DNA of 64,000 bases. Origin: Nelumbo lutea (Eukaryota > Streptophyta > Magnoliopsida > Proteales > Nelumbonaceae). The notes under the pieces are model-generated. The model did no database searches and was not told the DNA's origin. It saw only the letters and a program-made list of their open reading frames with translations. The translations under genes and the position numbers were made by a program. The stretch covers positions 72,288,401-72,352,400 of the forward strand of contig JAKGHH010000001.1 of the NCBI GenBank assembly GCA_022828595.1, read 5' to 3'. Shown here piece by piece: positions 13,101-23,400 of this stretch. The stretch's first letter is position 1, and each line of letters opens with the position of its first letter.

Positions 13101-16100
13101 GGCCTTGGTATCTTTGGCACCTTATTAGAGAGGCTAAATCCTTGAATGTATGGAAAGATCTTATCTCGGTGGAGACAAATATACAATTATCAGCCAAACA
13201 TCTTATTTCAGTTGATACGATTATCAGCCAAACATCTTATTTCAGTTGATACGATTATCAGCCAATTTGTTTGTTTGGAGAGTATGGAGAGGGGAGATAA
13301 GGTTGGGGCTTGGCTATTCCTGTATATGTTTCAAGTGTATTTTGTGGGCTGTGAGGTCAGCCCAAGAACTCTCTTTTTATCTTAGTATTGATCTGTGAAT
13401 TGATCTTTGTTGAGCCTTCTTTGTTTCTGTCCTGTATTCTGTTGTTTTTCTGATTTATAGAAGTCTTGATCTGGTTAATGATAAACGTCCAGCTTTGATT
13501 CTTCACTTCTCAACTATAGAACACATATACATAATCAAAACATAATTAATAAAGCAAACAATGTGATGCACAAAAGAGGCATCCATGAATTACATAAATG
13601 CCTTATATATATATAGTTTTTCTTTCTGTTATATTAGAACTCAGAAATAGGAGTAATGTAGTAGAGAATGTGCAAAGATATAAAAGATGGCTAAACCTTA
13701 CACTTACTGTGAAGAAAGAGCTGGTCTGTTGCCTCTTGCCCCCAAGATACAATTAAGCCTCAAAAGAAAACAGAAAGCCTTGGGTGAGGTTCTTTATCTG
13801 TCATGGGAAAATAATTATATTTCATTTGTAATTAAGGGATATGAACTGCCTTTCTAATTTGAATCAGGGAACAACATTCTTTTAGATCTATATGTATGGA
13901 AGAGTGGGTGGCCAGATGGATGGATAGATGGAGCAACTTTTAATTTGTTATGACTTATGAGCCCAAACAATAGATTTATTAAGTTTTTGCCAATAACCAT
14001 GGTTTCTGAATAGAAACATTAAACTGAAAGCCCCTACAAAATGAGCACCTAGTATGCAAGGGCCTCCCTTTCCACAGCACAATGATGAGCACCTATTAAG
14101 TTCTTGCCAATAACCATTCCAGAGTTTTGTTTTCTTGATTTTTAGTGAATTGAAGCTATCTTAAAATTTTATCTGCAATCTTATTTTTTGCAGCTTGCAA
14201 ATATCATGGGCCGTTTCCGGTGGCTGACATGCCCAAGAAAGGTAAGCTTTCTGAAAGATAAATTTAAAGAAATATTTATATTTATGTTTGAATCATGCTC
14301 ATCATCTTGCTCCTATTGTACTTCTATAGGATTTATCAACTGGCTGGCTTTCCTGTGATCCTGGTCCATTATTTAAGCCAGAGTATCATTCTTTACCAGA
14401 ATGGCTTCCTCAATGGGTAATAAGAGAATTCTTCATTGCACCTAACTTATTTGTTGATGAAAGTTCTGTGATCTCCTAAGTTTGTATTGCCTGCTTTCAA
14501 ACAGTTTGCATTTTATGAGCAGACTGAAATAATAAATAGTGCTCTATAACCAAAAATAGCATTAGTTGTGAGGCATTTTGTTCAGATACTGCTTAACTCA
14601 GGGTTTTCTTCGAGGGCAAACCAACCTCCTCAGAGAAGAAGACGGAGAAGGAAAGGTAGAGGGGGAAGAAGATTTGGTACAAACAAAGAAAGACCAGATC
14701 TAACTAGTTGGTTGATGTGGCCTCTTAGTGTAAACAAAACAGATGGGGGCCTTATAAGGCTTAATGCTAGGCTGTTGTGCGCTGCCCTGTTCTGGGCTTG
14801 GGCTGGTATTGCAAGCAATAGTCTTGGCTGGGCCTGGAGATGGTTGTATAGTAGCCGAGTTCTCATCACATTTCTTCTCCCGTGTAGTATAAATGAAAGT
14901 AGACTCCAATTTGATCAGTGTGGTAATCACATTGAAGCTAATTCTCTGAATTGTTTCCAAGAACATGCATTCTTGTTTAATGTTATTGCAGGTTTCGAAA
15001 ACTTGTGATTGCATTCCATAAGGTCACAAAATTTTTCCCTTGATGTTTTTAGTGGTGTATTTGGTTTTCTGCTCTTCCTGGCTTTTTCATAATTTCTGAT
15101 TCTTTTTTTCACGAGCCATTATAAAAAATTATCAATACCAAATTATAACATGCAAGTTTTCTATTGCTTTCTTGCAGTTCCCTTGGAAAGAGATCTCTGT
15201 CTTGCCAGTGCAATGGCATGCTCTCTGTCTTGGTCTATTTGCCTCAATTATAGCTCCTTTTGGAGGCTTTTTCGCAAGTGGCTTCAAGAGAGCTTTTAAG
15301 ATTAAGGTTCCGACTTGTTAATTAGTTAAGCTAATTATAGAAAGAAAGTACATGATGAGATTTATAACCATTACCTCAATAATTCTTTTTTTTTTGTGGG
15401 TAAACAATTGCAGGATTTTGGTGATAGCATTCCAGGACATGGTGGAATAACTGATAGAATGGATTGCCAGGTGAGCAGCTAAAAATTCACTGTCTATACT
15501 CTTGTAGGTGTATTCACAACAATTCATGATATTTTTATTGGTATATGCAACTTTATCTATGGCGAGGCTGTAGCCCCTGGGTACATCATCATCTTGCTAT
15601 TCATTTTTTGCTTTTATTAATACAATCATACTTTACCTTCTCTCTCTCTCAAAAAAAAAAAAAAAAATTAAGATGAGACTAGCTCTTGATATCAAAGTGA
15701 TGATGGTGTGCTGGGTTTGTAACCTATGATTCGTTTCTGTTAGAAGTGGAGGCTTTTTATGGGGTGATTTTAGCAAAATGTAAGGTATAGAAAGAGGTAT
15801 TTCATCCTAATGACGATGAAAAAGAAAAGAAAAGGGTTTCTTTGTTTTTTAAGTGCAAAAAGTTCCCAAGTTCTGAGGTGGAAGATCTTGTGGCTTTTCT
15901 CATCAATGGTGAAAATGATGGTCTTTTGAGTGGCTAACTCAAACCAGTGGGCGTTGCTCCTAAGAAGGCTGTGGATGTGGATGTGCAGAAGATTGATGAT
16001 AGAGTTTATAGTGTCGGTAACATTTTAGAAGTCAAGAATAATGATTTTGAAAGAGATCATGAAGGATCAGTGGCAATAGTAATTGTTGGAAAGCTTGGTA

Positions 16101-19100
16101 AGGATTTGGGTAGGCAGCAGGATACACTTGTTAGAGATGAAGAAACTGGGGGTCCCTTGTATGTGAAGAAACTTGAAGGTTCACATAATGGTAATCTAGT
16201 GCATGTGACCAAAGTGTTTTCATGTTTGATGGAGGGGGTAATTGGTGCAGGTCCTTGCAACAGATTCAAAAGGATCTATATAAGAGATCAGGAGTGGGAG
16301 TTGAAGTGAGAAATAAAAAGGATTGTGGAAAACAAAGGTTTTTTGGTAAAGGAAATCCTTGGTGGGCAAGTGGGTGGGGAAATTCAAGAGAACCAGGTGG
16401 TGGAAGATGAAATCAAGTTAGAAGGCTCAGAGGTTCAAGAGGAGGTATTAATTTTGGTTGATAAAATTGAGCCTGTTTCCACCTTCCTATCCCATTCTAA
16501 CTTGATTTCTGCTTTGGATTGGAACTTGGGTTTTAGAAGGGCATTTAGAGATTCGGAATTGAACAATGTTTCTTATTTACTTAAAATCTTTGATGAGGTG
16601 GTTCTGTATCCTTCTAGGAGGGATAGTAGGATTTGGACCCCTTCCCCCTCAGGTGTCTTTTCTTGTTCTTCCTTCTTTAGAGAGTTGGTTCTTCCCTCAA
16701 CTAATAATGGGCAACCTTTCCCAGTTTTGGAAGTTTGGGGTAAGCTAATTCCTCCCAGAATAGGTGCTTTTTGTTGGGAAGCTTTCTTAGAAAAGTGTAA
16801 CACTGGCGATTTACTCTAAAAGAAAAGGCCTAATTGGTGTTTGTCCCCACACTGGTGCATCCTTTGTAAGGATAATGGTTAGAGTTGCTATCACTTATTA
16901 ATCTCCTGCTCTTTTGTCTCTGAGATCTGGAGTTGGTTTCTCTCTATTTGGTTGCAGGCGGACCCCCCACTAAATGTGCAGAACTTGTTTAATCCCATTT
17001 CTGTTAGTGGGTCAAAGAGGAGAGGCAAAATACTTTGGAGATGTGTTAGAGCAACTATCTGTTGGACTGTTTGGGAGGAAAGAAACCAAATAATTTTCTC
17101 TGAGAAAGAAAGGAGGTCATCATAGAAACCACAACTGTTAGGGTGGTTCAGTGGGTGAAGACTATGAAGCTCTTTGAGGGGTTTACAGCAGGAGATATTA
17201 TTAAGAATTGGAAAGATGAGGAACATTCAACTCCTCTTAAAGGTGTTACTAATCCAGTTTGGCCCCCTCCGGCTGGTGGGTTCACCAAATTGAATTTTGG
17301 TGGTAGAAGTGGAGGAAACCCAGGGCCATTAGGTATTGGAGGAGTTTTCAGGGATGAGGGTGGTAGAATCATTGCCTTGTTTTCAGGCCCCATTGTAATT
17401 GGGGATTCCCTAAGAGCTGAAATCTTGGCAGTTTTGGAAGGGGGTAAAGAGAGCAAGGGATTTGAATATAAAATATCTGATGTGGAGGGTGATTCACAGT
17501 TGGTTATTGGCTGGTTGCAGAAGGAAGAGATGGGATTTTGGAAAATTTTAAATGAAAAAAAAATGAAATTTAAACAGCTGACTCGGGGCATGGAAATAAG
17601 TTTCAACGGATTAAGAGAAGTGCGAACTCCTTTGCTGACTCCCTTGCCAAACAAGGAGTGGGAAGAGATAGTCTTGTGTAACATGAATATCATTCTCAGG
17701 GAGGGTTAAGAGATTTCACCCCTCCGTCCTTTCTATTGTACTTTATGCTATCATTAATAAAATTCTGTTAATTATCCAAAAAGTTTTGGTTGATCAAGCA
17801 AGGCTGGCTGAGAGAAGGGTGGTTGATTTGGAAAAAGTTGTCTACGTTGAGATTCAAGTTTGTATATGGTTTATTTGTTAATTTTTGGTAGGGGAGCAGT
17901 TTGCAAGAAGAACTTTTAGTGAGTTCAAGGCGAGAAGAAAAGAGAAATCTTATAAGGAAGTGGCGAGGAGGGGGAATTTGAAGAAGTGGTGATTGGTGGA
18001 GGTGTTGTTTTGGGGCTGATAGGTGTAGTTTAGGGGGTTTTCTGGTTTTTAGAGTGTAAGCTTACTGTGGGTTTTGAAGGCTCGGTTTGGACCTGGGGGA
18101 GTTATCAGTTGCTGTTTTTGTTATTTTGTGAGGGTTTATGTTCTTGGTCCTCTCATGGGGGTTGTTTGTTTTTTATCTGTTATTCTCTGGGTGATATATT
18201 ATCACTTTGTAATGTTTTTCTTTTCATATAAAATTTCTTTTCGATTTAAAAAAATATATATCAATTATTACTTTGAGTAGATATTGTCTATCAGAAAGTC
18301 TCCAAACACTAATGAAAACCCCCATATGGCCCTCGAGGACTATAAATGTCGTTCAAGGAACCCTTGCCATTCCTTATGGGGAACCTTTAGCTTCTCTTGG
18401 AAGAAACTTCAACTTGTCCCACAATAAACTCCATGCACAGATTTTAGCTTACTTTGCATATAAAAATGCCAAAAAGAAAAAGAAAACGGTGGAATTTGAT
18501 GTGCAAGTAAGCAAACCCCCTTCAAAACTATCCTCCTAACTTAAAGAGTATTGGATAAACACATTAGCTTGTCATTGCCAAAAAAAATGATAATACCGAA
18601 ATAACATGCTTTTAAAGCTATCCTCCTATCTTAAGCACATTGATGCTCCCCCAATTTGTCTGTTGTGCATCTCTGAGTGATGATTATTCTAAAGGCATTT
18701 TTGTGTTTGTAATTGTGTCAATAGTCATCAGCTTGGCATAATAAGGTGCCCTTCAACCTTAGTTTTCAAAAGGAATGAAAATCTAATCTTTATGAAAATA
18801 CTCATTTGTCACATTTTTGAAACTATGGGGCCAATGTGCCATTGCTGAACATGGTGTTTATTTTGATAAGCAACAGGATCAACATAAATTTCTTAAGAGA
18901 AATAAGAGAGGCAAGGGAAGTACAAGTGTATAGAAGTAATAAACACAAAAAAGTAAACTCTATGCCCGTCATACTACAGCTTCCTCCTTTTTTTGAGTTT
19001 TCTTTTTTTCTTCTTTTTTCTTCTCATGAATATGTTGATTTTCTATACTTTAAAATGAAGTTTATACTTTTAAAAATTATGGATAATTATTAAGGAAATA

Positions 19101-20421
19101 TGGTTGTGGAACCTAAGGAGCTACCCTAGGATATATGTTTTTACTTAAAAAATATCCATCGACTAGGTTCCTGGTGCCTTGTCGCCTAGCCTCACCTTGG
19201 TGTCTTGAAAACTATGTTCTCATGCACTCTTCTCCTCTTATCCTCATTGCTGTTCTTTTTCTTTTGGGCACATATTTCATTTCACCTGGTTTGAAGGAGT
19301 TGCAGCATTTGATTTCTTGGAACTAGTGTTTGAACATTGTATATTAGGGACAGAAATTCCCTCTAAGAACTGGAGTTTTTAGAAAATTTCTAATAGTGGG
19401 GGAATTTACTGTCTCAAGACAATGGCTTAGTTGATTGGTGTAATGGTAAAATCTCAGGCGGACAAGTATGAGAATTCAAGTTTGAGTCTGAGAGCAGCCA
19501 CTTTGTGCAAAATTGCCAAAGGTTAGGTCTGTATCCAGTCTACCTGTTCAAGATGCTAGATAGATAGAACATTGGGTGATGGCCTTTTTTATAGCTTGAT
19601 TTAAGTTATTCTCCAACACTATCACATTATCACTGTATGTATGTCTTTTCAAAACCTGTTTTTTTGCCCAGTGCTCTGCCTTGGGCACTCTAAGATAAGA
19701 TCTATAATGATATTGACCTGTTTGTTAAAAATTTTAGCATTCTTGTCATTCCATATACCAAGAGGGTAACTTCTACTTTTAAATCTCCACACGATCTTGA
19801 CTCTTTATGGTTCTAAGAGGGAGCACTGTATTTTCAGACATGCCCATTTCAGCTGGGCATATTTGTGGCCCTTAACTGGTTGCTGTGGCAATGATTTTCC
19901 CTATTGGCATCACCCACAGATTTTGTTTTCTTTTTTTTTTTTTTTTTGTGTGGAATTGTGTGGGTTAGCAAATGACACTTTAGTTCTTTAGATGGGTGCT
20001 ATGCACACTAGTTCTGATAGCGGATTCTGTGCACCTGTTTATCTTTGGTTTCCTTCTGGAATCAAAAGAACGCTGCAGTTGTTTAAATAGGTTATACTAA
20101 TAATATGACTAATATGGTATGTTTATGTAGATGGTGATGGCTGTCTTTGCGTATATCTATCACCAGTCATTTGTTGTACCTCAGAACTTTTCGGTTGAGA
20201 TGATATTGGATCAGGTGAGGTGATAGTTTTTGAGGGATGTAAGTTTTCATCTATGCACACACACGTGTGCATGTATCAGAAATGAATAGAAAGATAACAT
20301 ATGATGGGATTGAGTTGTTGATGTTATGCAGATGTTGAGGAACCTTTCTGTTGAGGAGCAACTGGCTCTGTACATGAAGCTTGGGCAGATCTTTCAGGAG
20401 AGGCAATTTGGTGAAATTTGA
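1193..20421 (+). CDS. CDS1: CTP:phosphatidate cytidylyltransferase (CDP-diacylglycerol synthase), 3' exons
   Basis: The enzyme joins CTP and phosphatidic acid to give CDP-diacylglycerol, the precursor of phosphatidylinositol and phosphatidylglycerol, in the ER membrane. Visible exons: 1193-1349, 14194-14241, 14330-14416, 15178-15306, 15414-15470, 20131-20214, 20332-20421 (TGA at 20419-20421). All splice sites are GT-AG and the reading frame stays open across them, giving about 216 C-terminal residues of a family near 420 long. Exon 1193-1349 holds the conserved [10 protein letters not shown] and [12 protein letters not shown] stretches. The family signature S-x-x-K-R...K-D...[11 protein letters not shown] is split across the exons at 15178 and 15414. 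Hydrophobic segments ([20 protein letters not shown]) fit a polytopic membrane protein. The 5' exons are upstream of the window. Sequence type matches the ER clade (plant CDS1-3) rather than plastid CDS4/5; the paralogue number is not assigned. The 12.8-kb and 4.7-kb introns are full of transposons. Confidence 0.95.
1550..1615 (-). mobile_element. Au-like SINE fragment
   Basis: On the minus strand the stretch follows the body of Au-type SINEs (the AGGTTAGG...CCCTCCC...AGACCCTAG region). A related piece lies at 43035-43115, and the forward version, with its tRNA-like head, is at 19425-19590. The head is missing here. Confidence 0.5.
1616..2200 (-). mobile_element. L1-type LINE, RNase H and 3' end
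   Basis: Minus-strand translation gives a decayed RNase H domain: an LNFDG-like start near 2155, [15 protein letters not shown] near 1935-1985, and [17 protein letters not shown] near 1790-1850, followed by a short 3' UTR ending in an AT-rich tail near 1620. It belongs to the plant L1 lineages whose second ORF ends with an added RNase H domain. The copy is truncated at the RNase H start and has frameshifts. Confidence 0.7.
2205..2320. repeat. Head-to-head SINE-like inverted pair
   Basis: At 2218-2245 the minus strand reads a TTGTGCTT...GTCAGAGGTTAGGTCTTT block. At 2260-2310 the plus strand reads a related CTTTGCGCT...GCCAGAGGTTAGATCTGTC block. Both match the body of the Au-like SINE at 19425-19590, so two fragments face each other and form an imperfect palindrome. 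Confidence 0.45.
2321..2650 (-). mobile_element. Possible LINE zinc-binding segment
   Basis: The minus strand contains [16 protein letters not shown] near 2420-2470, which resembles the cysteine-containing zf-RVT segment that follows the reverse transcriptase in plant L1 elements. The surrounding frame is broken and no further domain is recognised. The plus-strand frame over the same interval is probably chance. Confidence 0.35.
2880..5318 (+). mobile_element. L1-type LINE, post-RT to 3' end, split by a hAT
   Basis: Sense-strand L1 copy, 5' truncated. 2905-3205 encodes the region after the reverse transcriptase ([35 protein letters not shown]). The copy is interrupted at 3443-4373 by a hAT-like element and resumes with the zf-RVT zone (4430-4790, ending [11 protein letters not shown]) and the RNase H start [19 protein letters not shown] at about 4942-4998. 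The RNase H core is missing: AAVQG jumps straight to [14 protein letters not shown] near 5105. The 3' UTR carries AATAAAATTCCAC and an A-rich end near 5318. Confidence 0.8.
3443..4373. mobile_element. Non-autonomous hAT-like element
   Basis: Starts TAGGGGTGTAAATGG and ends CCATTTGCACCCCTT, so the termini are inverted repeats (one mismatch in the first eight bases). Subterminal regions are rich in TTCGAAT and GAATTCG-like repeats on both sides. It splits an L1 copy whose two halves lie on either side. The 8-bp target duplication expected of a hAT is not clear; only GTGTG versus TGTGT is shared at the edges. No transposase coding capacity is seen. Confidence 0.65.
5319..5854. other. Intron sequence, purine-rich block, otherwise nothing recognised
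   Basis: 5320-5460 is an AG-rich run on the plus strand. The remainder shows no repeat ends or coding similarity that I can identify. Confidence 0.4.
5855..8890 (-). mobile_element. Chimeric L1-type LINE with nested hAT
   Basis: The poly-T at 5858-5870 marks the 3' end. The minus strand then reads 3' UTR and RNase H ([15 protein letters not shown] near 6000-6042; after the hAT at 6043-7139, [15 protein letters not shown] at about 7140-7190). A zinc-binding part follows from another L1 lineage (7704-8290, with [18 protein letters not shown] and [13 protein letters not shown]). Near 8305 it switches to the zf-RVT zone of the RNase H lineage ([29 protein letters not shown], up to about 8800). 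The switch makes the copy a chimera of two LINE lineages. Stops and frameshifts throughout. Confidence 0.7.
6043..7139. mobile_element. Non-autonomous hAT element with 8-bp TSD AGCCAAAG
   Basis: The element begins CAAGGTTTAAAATGTCG and ends CGACATTTGAAACCATG, a 17-bp imperfect terminal inverted repeat. It is flanked by a perfect 8-bp duplication AGCCAAAG at 6035-6042 and 7140-7147. Removing it restores continuity of the host L1 RNase H domain. ATGTCG motifs cluster near the left end and CGACAT motifs near the right end (about nine between 6908 and 7130), as expected of subterminal transposase-binding repeats. The interior is very AT-rich with no ORF. The sister copy is 41447-42909. Confidence 0.9.
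8948..9864. mobile_element. Non-autonomous hAT element with 8-bp TSD CTCAAAAG
   Basis: Starts CAGTGTTTTAAAAG and ends CTTTTAAATCACTG, with the perfect 8-bp duplication CTCAAAAG at 8940-8947 and 9865-9872. Both ends carry repeats of GGCGCA or TGCGCC. The inside holds a pair of inverted arms (9385-9450 and 9548-9613) around a 97-bp loop, and a GC-rich palindrome at 9619-9648. No transposase is encoded. A second copy lies inverted at 43778-44670. Confidence 0.92.
10038..10203. repeat. Fold-back (MITE-like) repeat
   Basis: Two imperfect arms of about 75 bp face each other: TTGCCAATAAT, CCAACCAGAA and GTGGTTCCATA occur in the left arm and in reverse complement in the right arm, with a short AT loop near 10120. 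The RNA would fold into one long hairpin. The arms could be a MITE or a miRNA-like precursor; no target-site duplication was settled. Confidence 0.6.
10250..10690 (-). mobile_element. LINE RNase H remnant, divergent lineage
   Basis: The minus strand gives broken RNase H similarity: [17 protein letters not shown] near 10570-10620 and [17 protein letters not shown] near 10390-10450. It differs from the KLNFDGS type that dominates the window, which suggests a second L1 lineage. Heavily decayed. Confidence 0.55.
10820..12150 (+). mobile_element. L1-type LINE, zf-RVT and RNase H, 5' truncated
   Basis: Sense strand: a zf-RVT zone with [13 protein letters not shown] near 11180-11215, [23 protein letters not shown] near 11230-11305, then RNase H with [29 protein letters not shown] near 11670-11755 and later fragments ([13 protein letters not shown] near 11875). 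Frameshifts after 11830. It ends near 12150, where a minus-strand L1 begins, so the two meet tail to tail. Confidence 0.75.
12155..12575 (-). mobile_element. L1-type LINE, RNase H and 3' end
   Basis: Minus strand: [19 protein letters not shown] near 12340-12400 and [19 protein letters not shown] near 12225-12285, with the [13 protein letters not shown] start near 12545-12570. Only the terminal RNase H part is kept, and it abuts the plus-strand L1 at about 12150. Confidence 0.75.
12576..14193. other. Rest of the 12.8-kb intron before exon 14194
   Basis: Low-complexity TC-rich sequence at 12590-12760, the 34-bp tandem repeat (listed separately), a GGATGGATGGATAGATGGA run near 13915, and AT-rich intron sequence running up to the acceptor TTTTTTGCAG at 14184-14193. 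No transposon ends recognised. Confidence 0.4.
13186..13264. repeat. Tandem repeat, 34-bp unit, 2.3 copies
   Basis: The unit starting ATTATCAGCCAAACATC and ending GTTGATACG occurs at 13186-13219 and 13220-13253 without mismatch, then the first 11 bases once more. Perfect identity suggests a recent local duplication. Confidence 0.85.
14417..15177. other. 761-bp intron of gene 1
   Basis: Between exons 14330-14416 and 15178-15306. It contains an open plus-strand frame of 146 codons (14568-15008) with an Arg-rich stretch that resembles no family I know. I see no repeat structure. Confidence 0.4.
15545..15667 (+). mobile_element. 5'-truncated LINE 3' end
   Basis: A short block (GCGAGGCTGTAGCCCCTGGG ... 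TTTTATTAATACAATCATAC) ends in a CT-rich run and an uninterrupted poly-A of about 17 at 15650-15667, the form of a severely 5'-truncated non-LTR insertion. Target duplication not resolved. Confidence 0.6.
15690..17775 (+). mobile_element. L1-type LINE with internal deletion (ORF1-like part joined to zf-RVT and RNase H)
   Basis: 15800-16470 is an acidic, lysine-rich open region ([19 protein letters not shown], later [16 protein letters not shown]) that fits the ORF1 or inter-ORF part of plant L1, with one stop near 15934. It passes directly into the zf-RVT zone at 16480 ([50 protein letters not shown]), so endonuclease and reverse transcriptase are deleted. RNase H runs 17270-17680 ([34 protein letters not shown]). 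The 3' end has AATAAAATTCTG near 17757. Confidence 0.75.
17776..18262 (+). mobile_element. Probable LINE ORF1/3' UTR fragment
   Basis: Follows the previous L1 directly. A broken frame reads [18 protein letters not shown] near 17920-17980, loosely like the start of plant L1 ORF1, and the segment ends TTTCGATTTAAAAAAATA as a LINE 3' terminus would. The assignment rests on these two hints only. Confidence 0.35.
18263..18959. other. Intron sequence, nothing recognised
   Basis: AT-rich. A TTTATTTTGATAAGC stretch near 18854 resembles the reversed 3' end of other LINEs in the window, but no coding part follows. Confidence 0.35.
18960..19216 (-). mobile_element. hAT-like element fragment, family of 43337-44869
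   Basis: In reverse complement this begins CATAGTTTTCAAGACACC and continues AAGGTGAGGCTAGGCGAC, matching the left end of the hAT at 43337 and staying alignable for about 250 bp (TCCTAGGGTAG, CCATAATTTT, GAAAATCAACATAT). The other terminus is missing, so this is a truncated copy. Confidence 0.7.
19425..19590 (+). mobile_element. Au-like tRNA-derived SINE
   Basis: It has an A-box TGGTGTAATGG at 19436-19446 that fits the consensus, a degenerate B-box ATTCAAGTT at 19474-19482, and the Au-type body GAGCAGCCACTTTGTGC followed by AGGTTAGGTCTGTATCC. The length of about 165 bp suits the family. The tRNA-like half does not fold as a functional tRNA. Confidence 0.7.
19640..19790 (-). mobile_element. 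Possible LINE segment upstream of RNase H
   Basis: The minus strand reads [16 protein letters not shown] near 19705-19750, like the tryptophan-rich linker (IWNERN type) between the zinc-binding and RNase H parts of plant L1 ORF2. Too short to be sure. Confidence 0.35.
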
Positions 20422-23400
20422 AGCACCCTATCCAGCTATTCTCATGTAACTATAATCTTTTGCCTCCTCATTGGGCATGCTGCATAAATGGTGTTGTGTT
20501 TTTTCACGTGCAATTCCATCCATATAAATATTTGACAACCAGGGCCTTTGTTGGTGTGGTGGCTGTATAGTTTATTCAATATTGATGCAGGTTTTTTATT
20601 TTCTTTTGGTAGGGTGTATTTGGTACCCTTTTTACCTCTACTTTCTTGATGGTGTAGTTTTTTTTTCCTTTTAAATTTTCTTGTTTAAAGATGGCCTAGC
20701 TTTCCTGTATGGGGAAGTCAATAGGATATGTTTAGTGTCCCCCTACAAAACAGTGTCATGGGGAGATATTCCCAATGCAATGCCATAAAGGCTGTTCGAA
20801 CGGGCCTTGCACTGACTGAAGCCGAGTTCACAATTTACTACCTAACGGTGTTGTGCCTTGGATATTTCTCTCTTCTGGATGTTGGCAAAAAACTAAATGA
20901 CTATTGACTAGTCATTGAACATATTGGTGTGATACGGCTGATTTATTAGGTCTTCTGCATAAATCTAATGGGTTAATCCAGTGGACAGTCCTTGTACTAT
21001 TTTATGGCTTATATTGGGCAGGTTGGTCATAATATTAATACCGCTTTGAATGCATCGCAGGCTGCATCTCTATGTTTTCTAGTTTCACTTTTCTGTTAAC
21101 ACATTGATACGTGGTTCAGGTTGAGAGGATTCCCAGTTCCCAAAATTTAGCTGGCCCACTCGTTCAATTTAATGAGTAACTTTATCTGATTGGGCCAGGA
21201 GAAAAAGTAAGGACAGCTGCTTTAAAAAAAAGCTTGGATTGGATTGGATTCCTGTGGTTGCTAATAGTGGTGTTCTCACTGTGGGATCTTACGGTGATTA
21301 AAGACTACTACCTACCTTCGTACCCAATTACCGAAGAATTCTTCCAATCAAACAGGGTCGCCTTTCCTTTGTCATTGTTGGGGGATGCAAATCAGCGTAA
21401 CCATTTTGAAAATTTCATCCTCTTCGAGCTTCAAAGAATCAAAGGGAAGCCTTCAATCTCGGTAATTACGTAATTAGCCTTCCCAACCCATCGAAGATAA
21501 TAATTATTCTTAAGGACTATGAAGGCCTGGCTGTTGCAAGGCCGTAGTTCCTGCCAAGTTAATTGAATGCAGTCATAAATGTTCAAGCTCTTTAATTTTC
21601 CTTATTTTTCTACTTCTTTGTTTCTCTTCTTTTTTAAATTTTTAATGGATACAACGTTATAGTATTGTAATTGTAGACTCAGACGGTCAGACCTATATAA
21701 TTGGGCCAGTCCGGTTTGAGTTTATTGGGTCTGCCCGCTCCATTTACAGCCCTAATACTAAAAAAGTGATATTTAAAAGGGTAAAAATGTCAAGGGGACA
21801 GAATAATAGTAACATTGAAGTGGATCGGTAAAAATATAAATAATAAAAGCATTGGGCAATTGGTTATCAGGTTTAACTATGATATTGGAAAGACATAATA
21901 CAGCAACAACTAATAGCCAATCAACCGGTATAATAAATGTAGTAACCGATCAAGTGTCGTTCATGAAAATTTGGGAAGGGGGGGGGGGATTGCCCTAATT
22001 ATCTAATACCACTATGCTTTGACCAATTAGACCCATGATTGAGAAATAACCATCTGATTGGTTACTGCTTTAATGATACTGGTTAATTGGCAACGAGTCT
22101 CTCTAGTAGTATCATAGTAGAACCTTTATGGTTTGATACTTTGCAGTTTGCATCCATGTATGTGTGAGTACAAAGTCACCATTAATACGAGGAAACATAT
22201 TGAATCGCGTGATTGAGGGTAGGTTTGGCACTTTGGTGCATTATTTCTGAGTATGCCCATGGTTTTAGCAATGTCTATTATAAATCTACTTATCCAACCA
22301 TAGGACCTTTCATACAGTTACAGCCGCTTCAAAATTCATATGTGATTTTAACCAATCAAATCCATGATATCTAATGAACTTTGACCAATCAAACCCATGG
22401 TGGAATTTAGAATAACTTTTCATTGGAGGTCGCTGGATTATATGGCGACCGTGGTTGCTGCATATGCGTTCTCGAAATTGCTCCCTATACAAGTTATCTA
22501 AAGAGACTCTAGATCTCCTTCCTGCCCACAAGAATCTTACCCACATCTACCCACAATACATTACCCCGTGAACATCTCTCCGTGCATGATACTATATAGG
22601 AGGATGAAATATTCTCCATGTGTGGCTGCCATTTTATGTTGGTTGAATGAGAAATTAGTGAGTGTGGACTGGTTCCACACTACATTTTATGGCAATGGCA
22701 CATCTACACCGTATCATTGTTTACAACTGTTATGAATTGTGGATCAAATTATGTCGATAGAAACTATTTACACCCATAAGAGCGTTATATAAGTGTAATA
22801 TGGATTGGTCCACACTACACCTATTGATTTCATACATCTCATATACAACTTGTGGGATAATTTACACAATTGATTATGTTGGAGTGATCTGAATCAGATC
22901 TGAATTTCAATCGGACCAATTCAATCCAAAAATATAACAAATGTTTCTTAGAATATGACAAAAATAGGATCAAATCATGATTCGATCCATTTGCACCTTG
23001 TACGGTCATGAATGAAAAAGAACCATAATTTAAGCCAAAAAATAACTTGAAATAATAAGATCAAAATAATAACAGATAAAAGAAAATATCAATACGTAAT
23101 CATTAATAGATATAAAATAAATATATTTGTTAAATAAAATGAGAATAGTTTGACCAATGTAATGCATGTCCGTTACATTGAATCTTTCCCACAAATTGCC
23201 CATAACATAATGGCATAATGTGACCAATCCACGAGAAAATAATATGGACGACAAATTAGGGTATGGTCTGTCTCTATCATATTTTGTGGACCAAAACAGT
23301 CTTGTCCATGATATTTTCACACTACCAAATGCCCTCTAGATTTACATCCACATCCAATTACTATGTTAAATTTTGGATCAGATTCAGATTTAATCCTAAT

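Noticed and set aside
13186..13264. Short direct repeats that might suggest a CRISPR-like array
   Set aside because: Units are adjacent with no spacers, and the DNA is plant nuclear; a simple tandem duplication.
14568..15008. 146-codon open frame within a gene 1 intron, Arg-rich
   Set aside because: No recognisable domain, no conserved splice context, and an overlapping frame on the other strand is almost as long; treated as chance.
17143..17709. RNase H-like cellular gene
   Set aside because: The frame is the terminal RNase H of an L1 copy, continuous with its zinc-binding zone and followed by a LINE 3' end.
19425..19500. tRNA gene
   Set aside because: A- and B-box-like motifs are present, but the sequence does not form a cloverleaf and runs into an Au-like SINE body.
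21234..21473. 79-codon hydrophobic frame between the two genes
   Set aside because: No family match and no sign of a gene structure; kept only as part of the intergenic region.
21977..21988. Poly-G run as a functional site
   Set aside because: A simple homopolymer; similar runs occur at 5000-5008 and 52705-52716 with no shared context.
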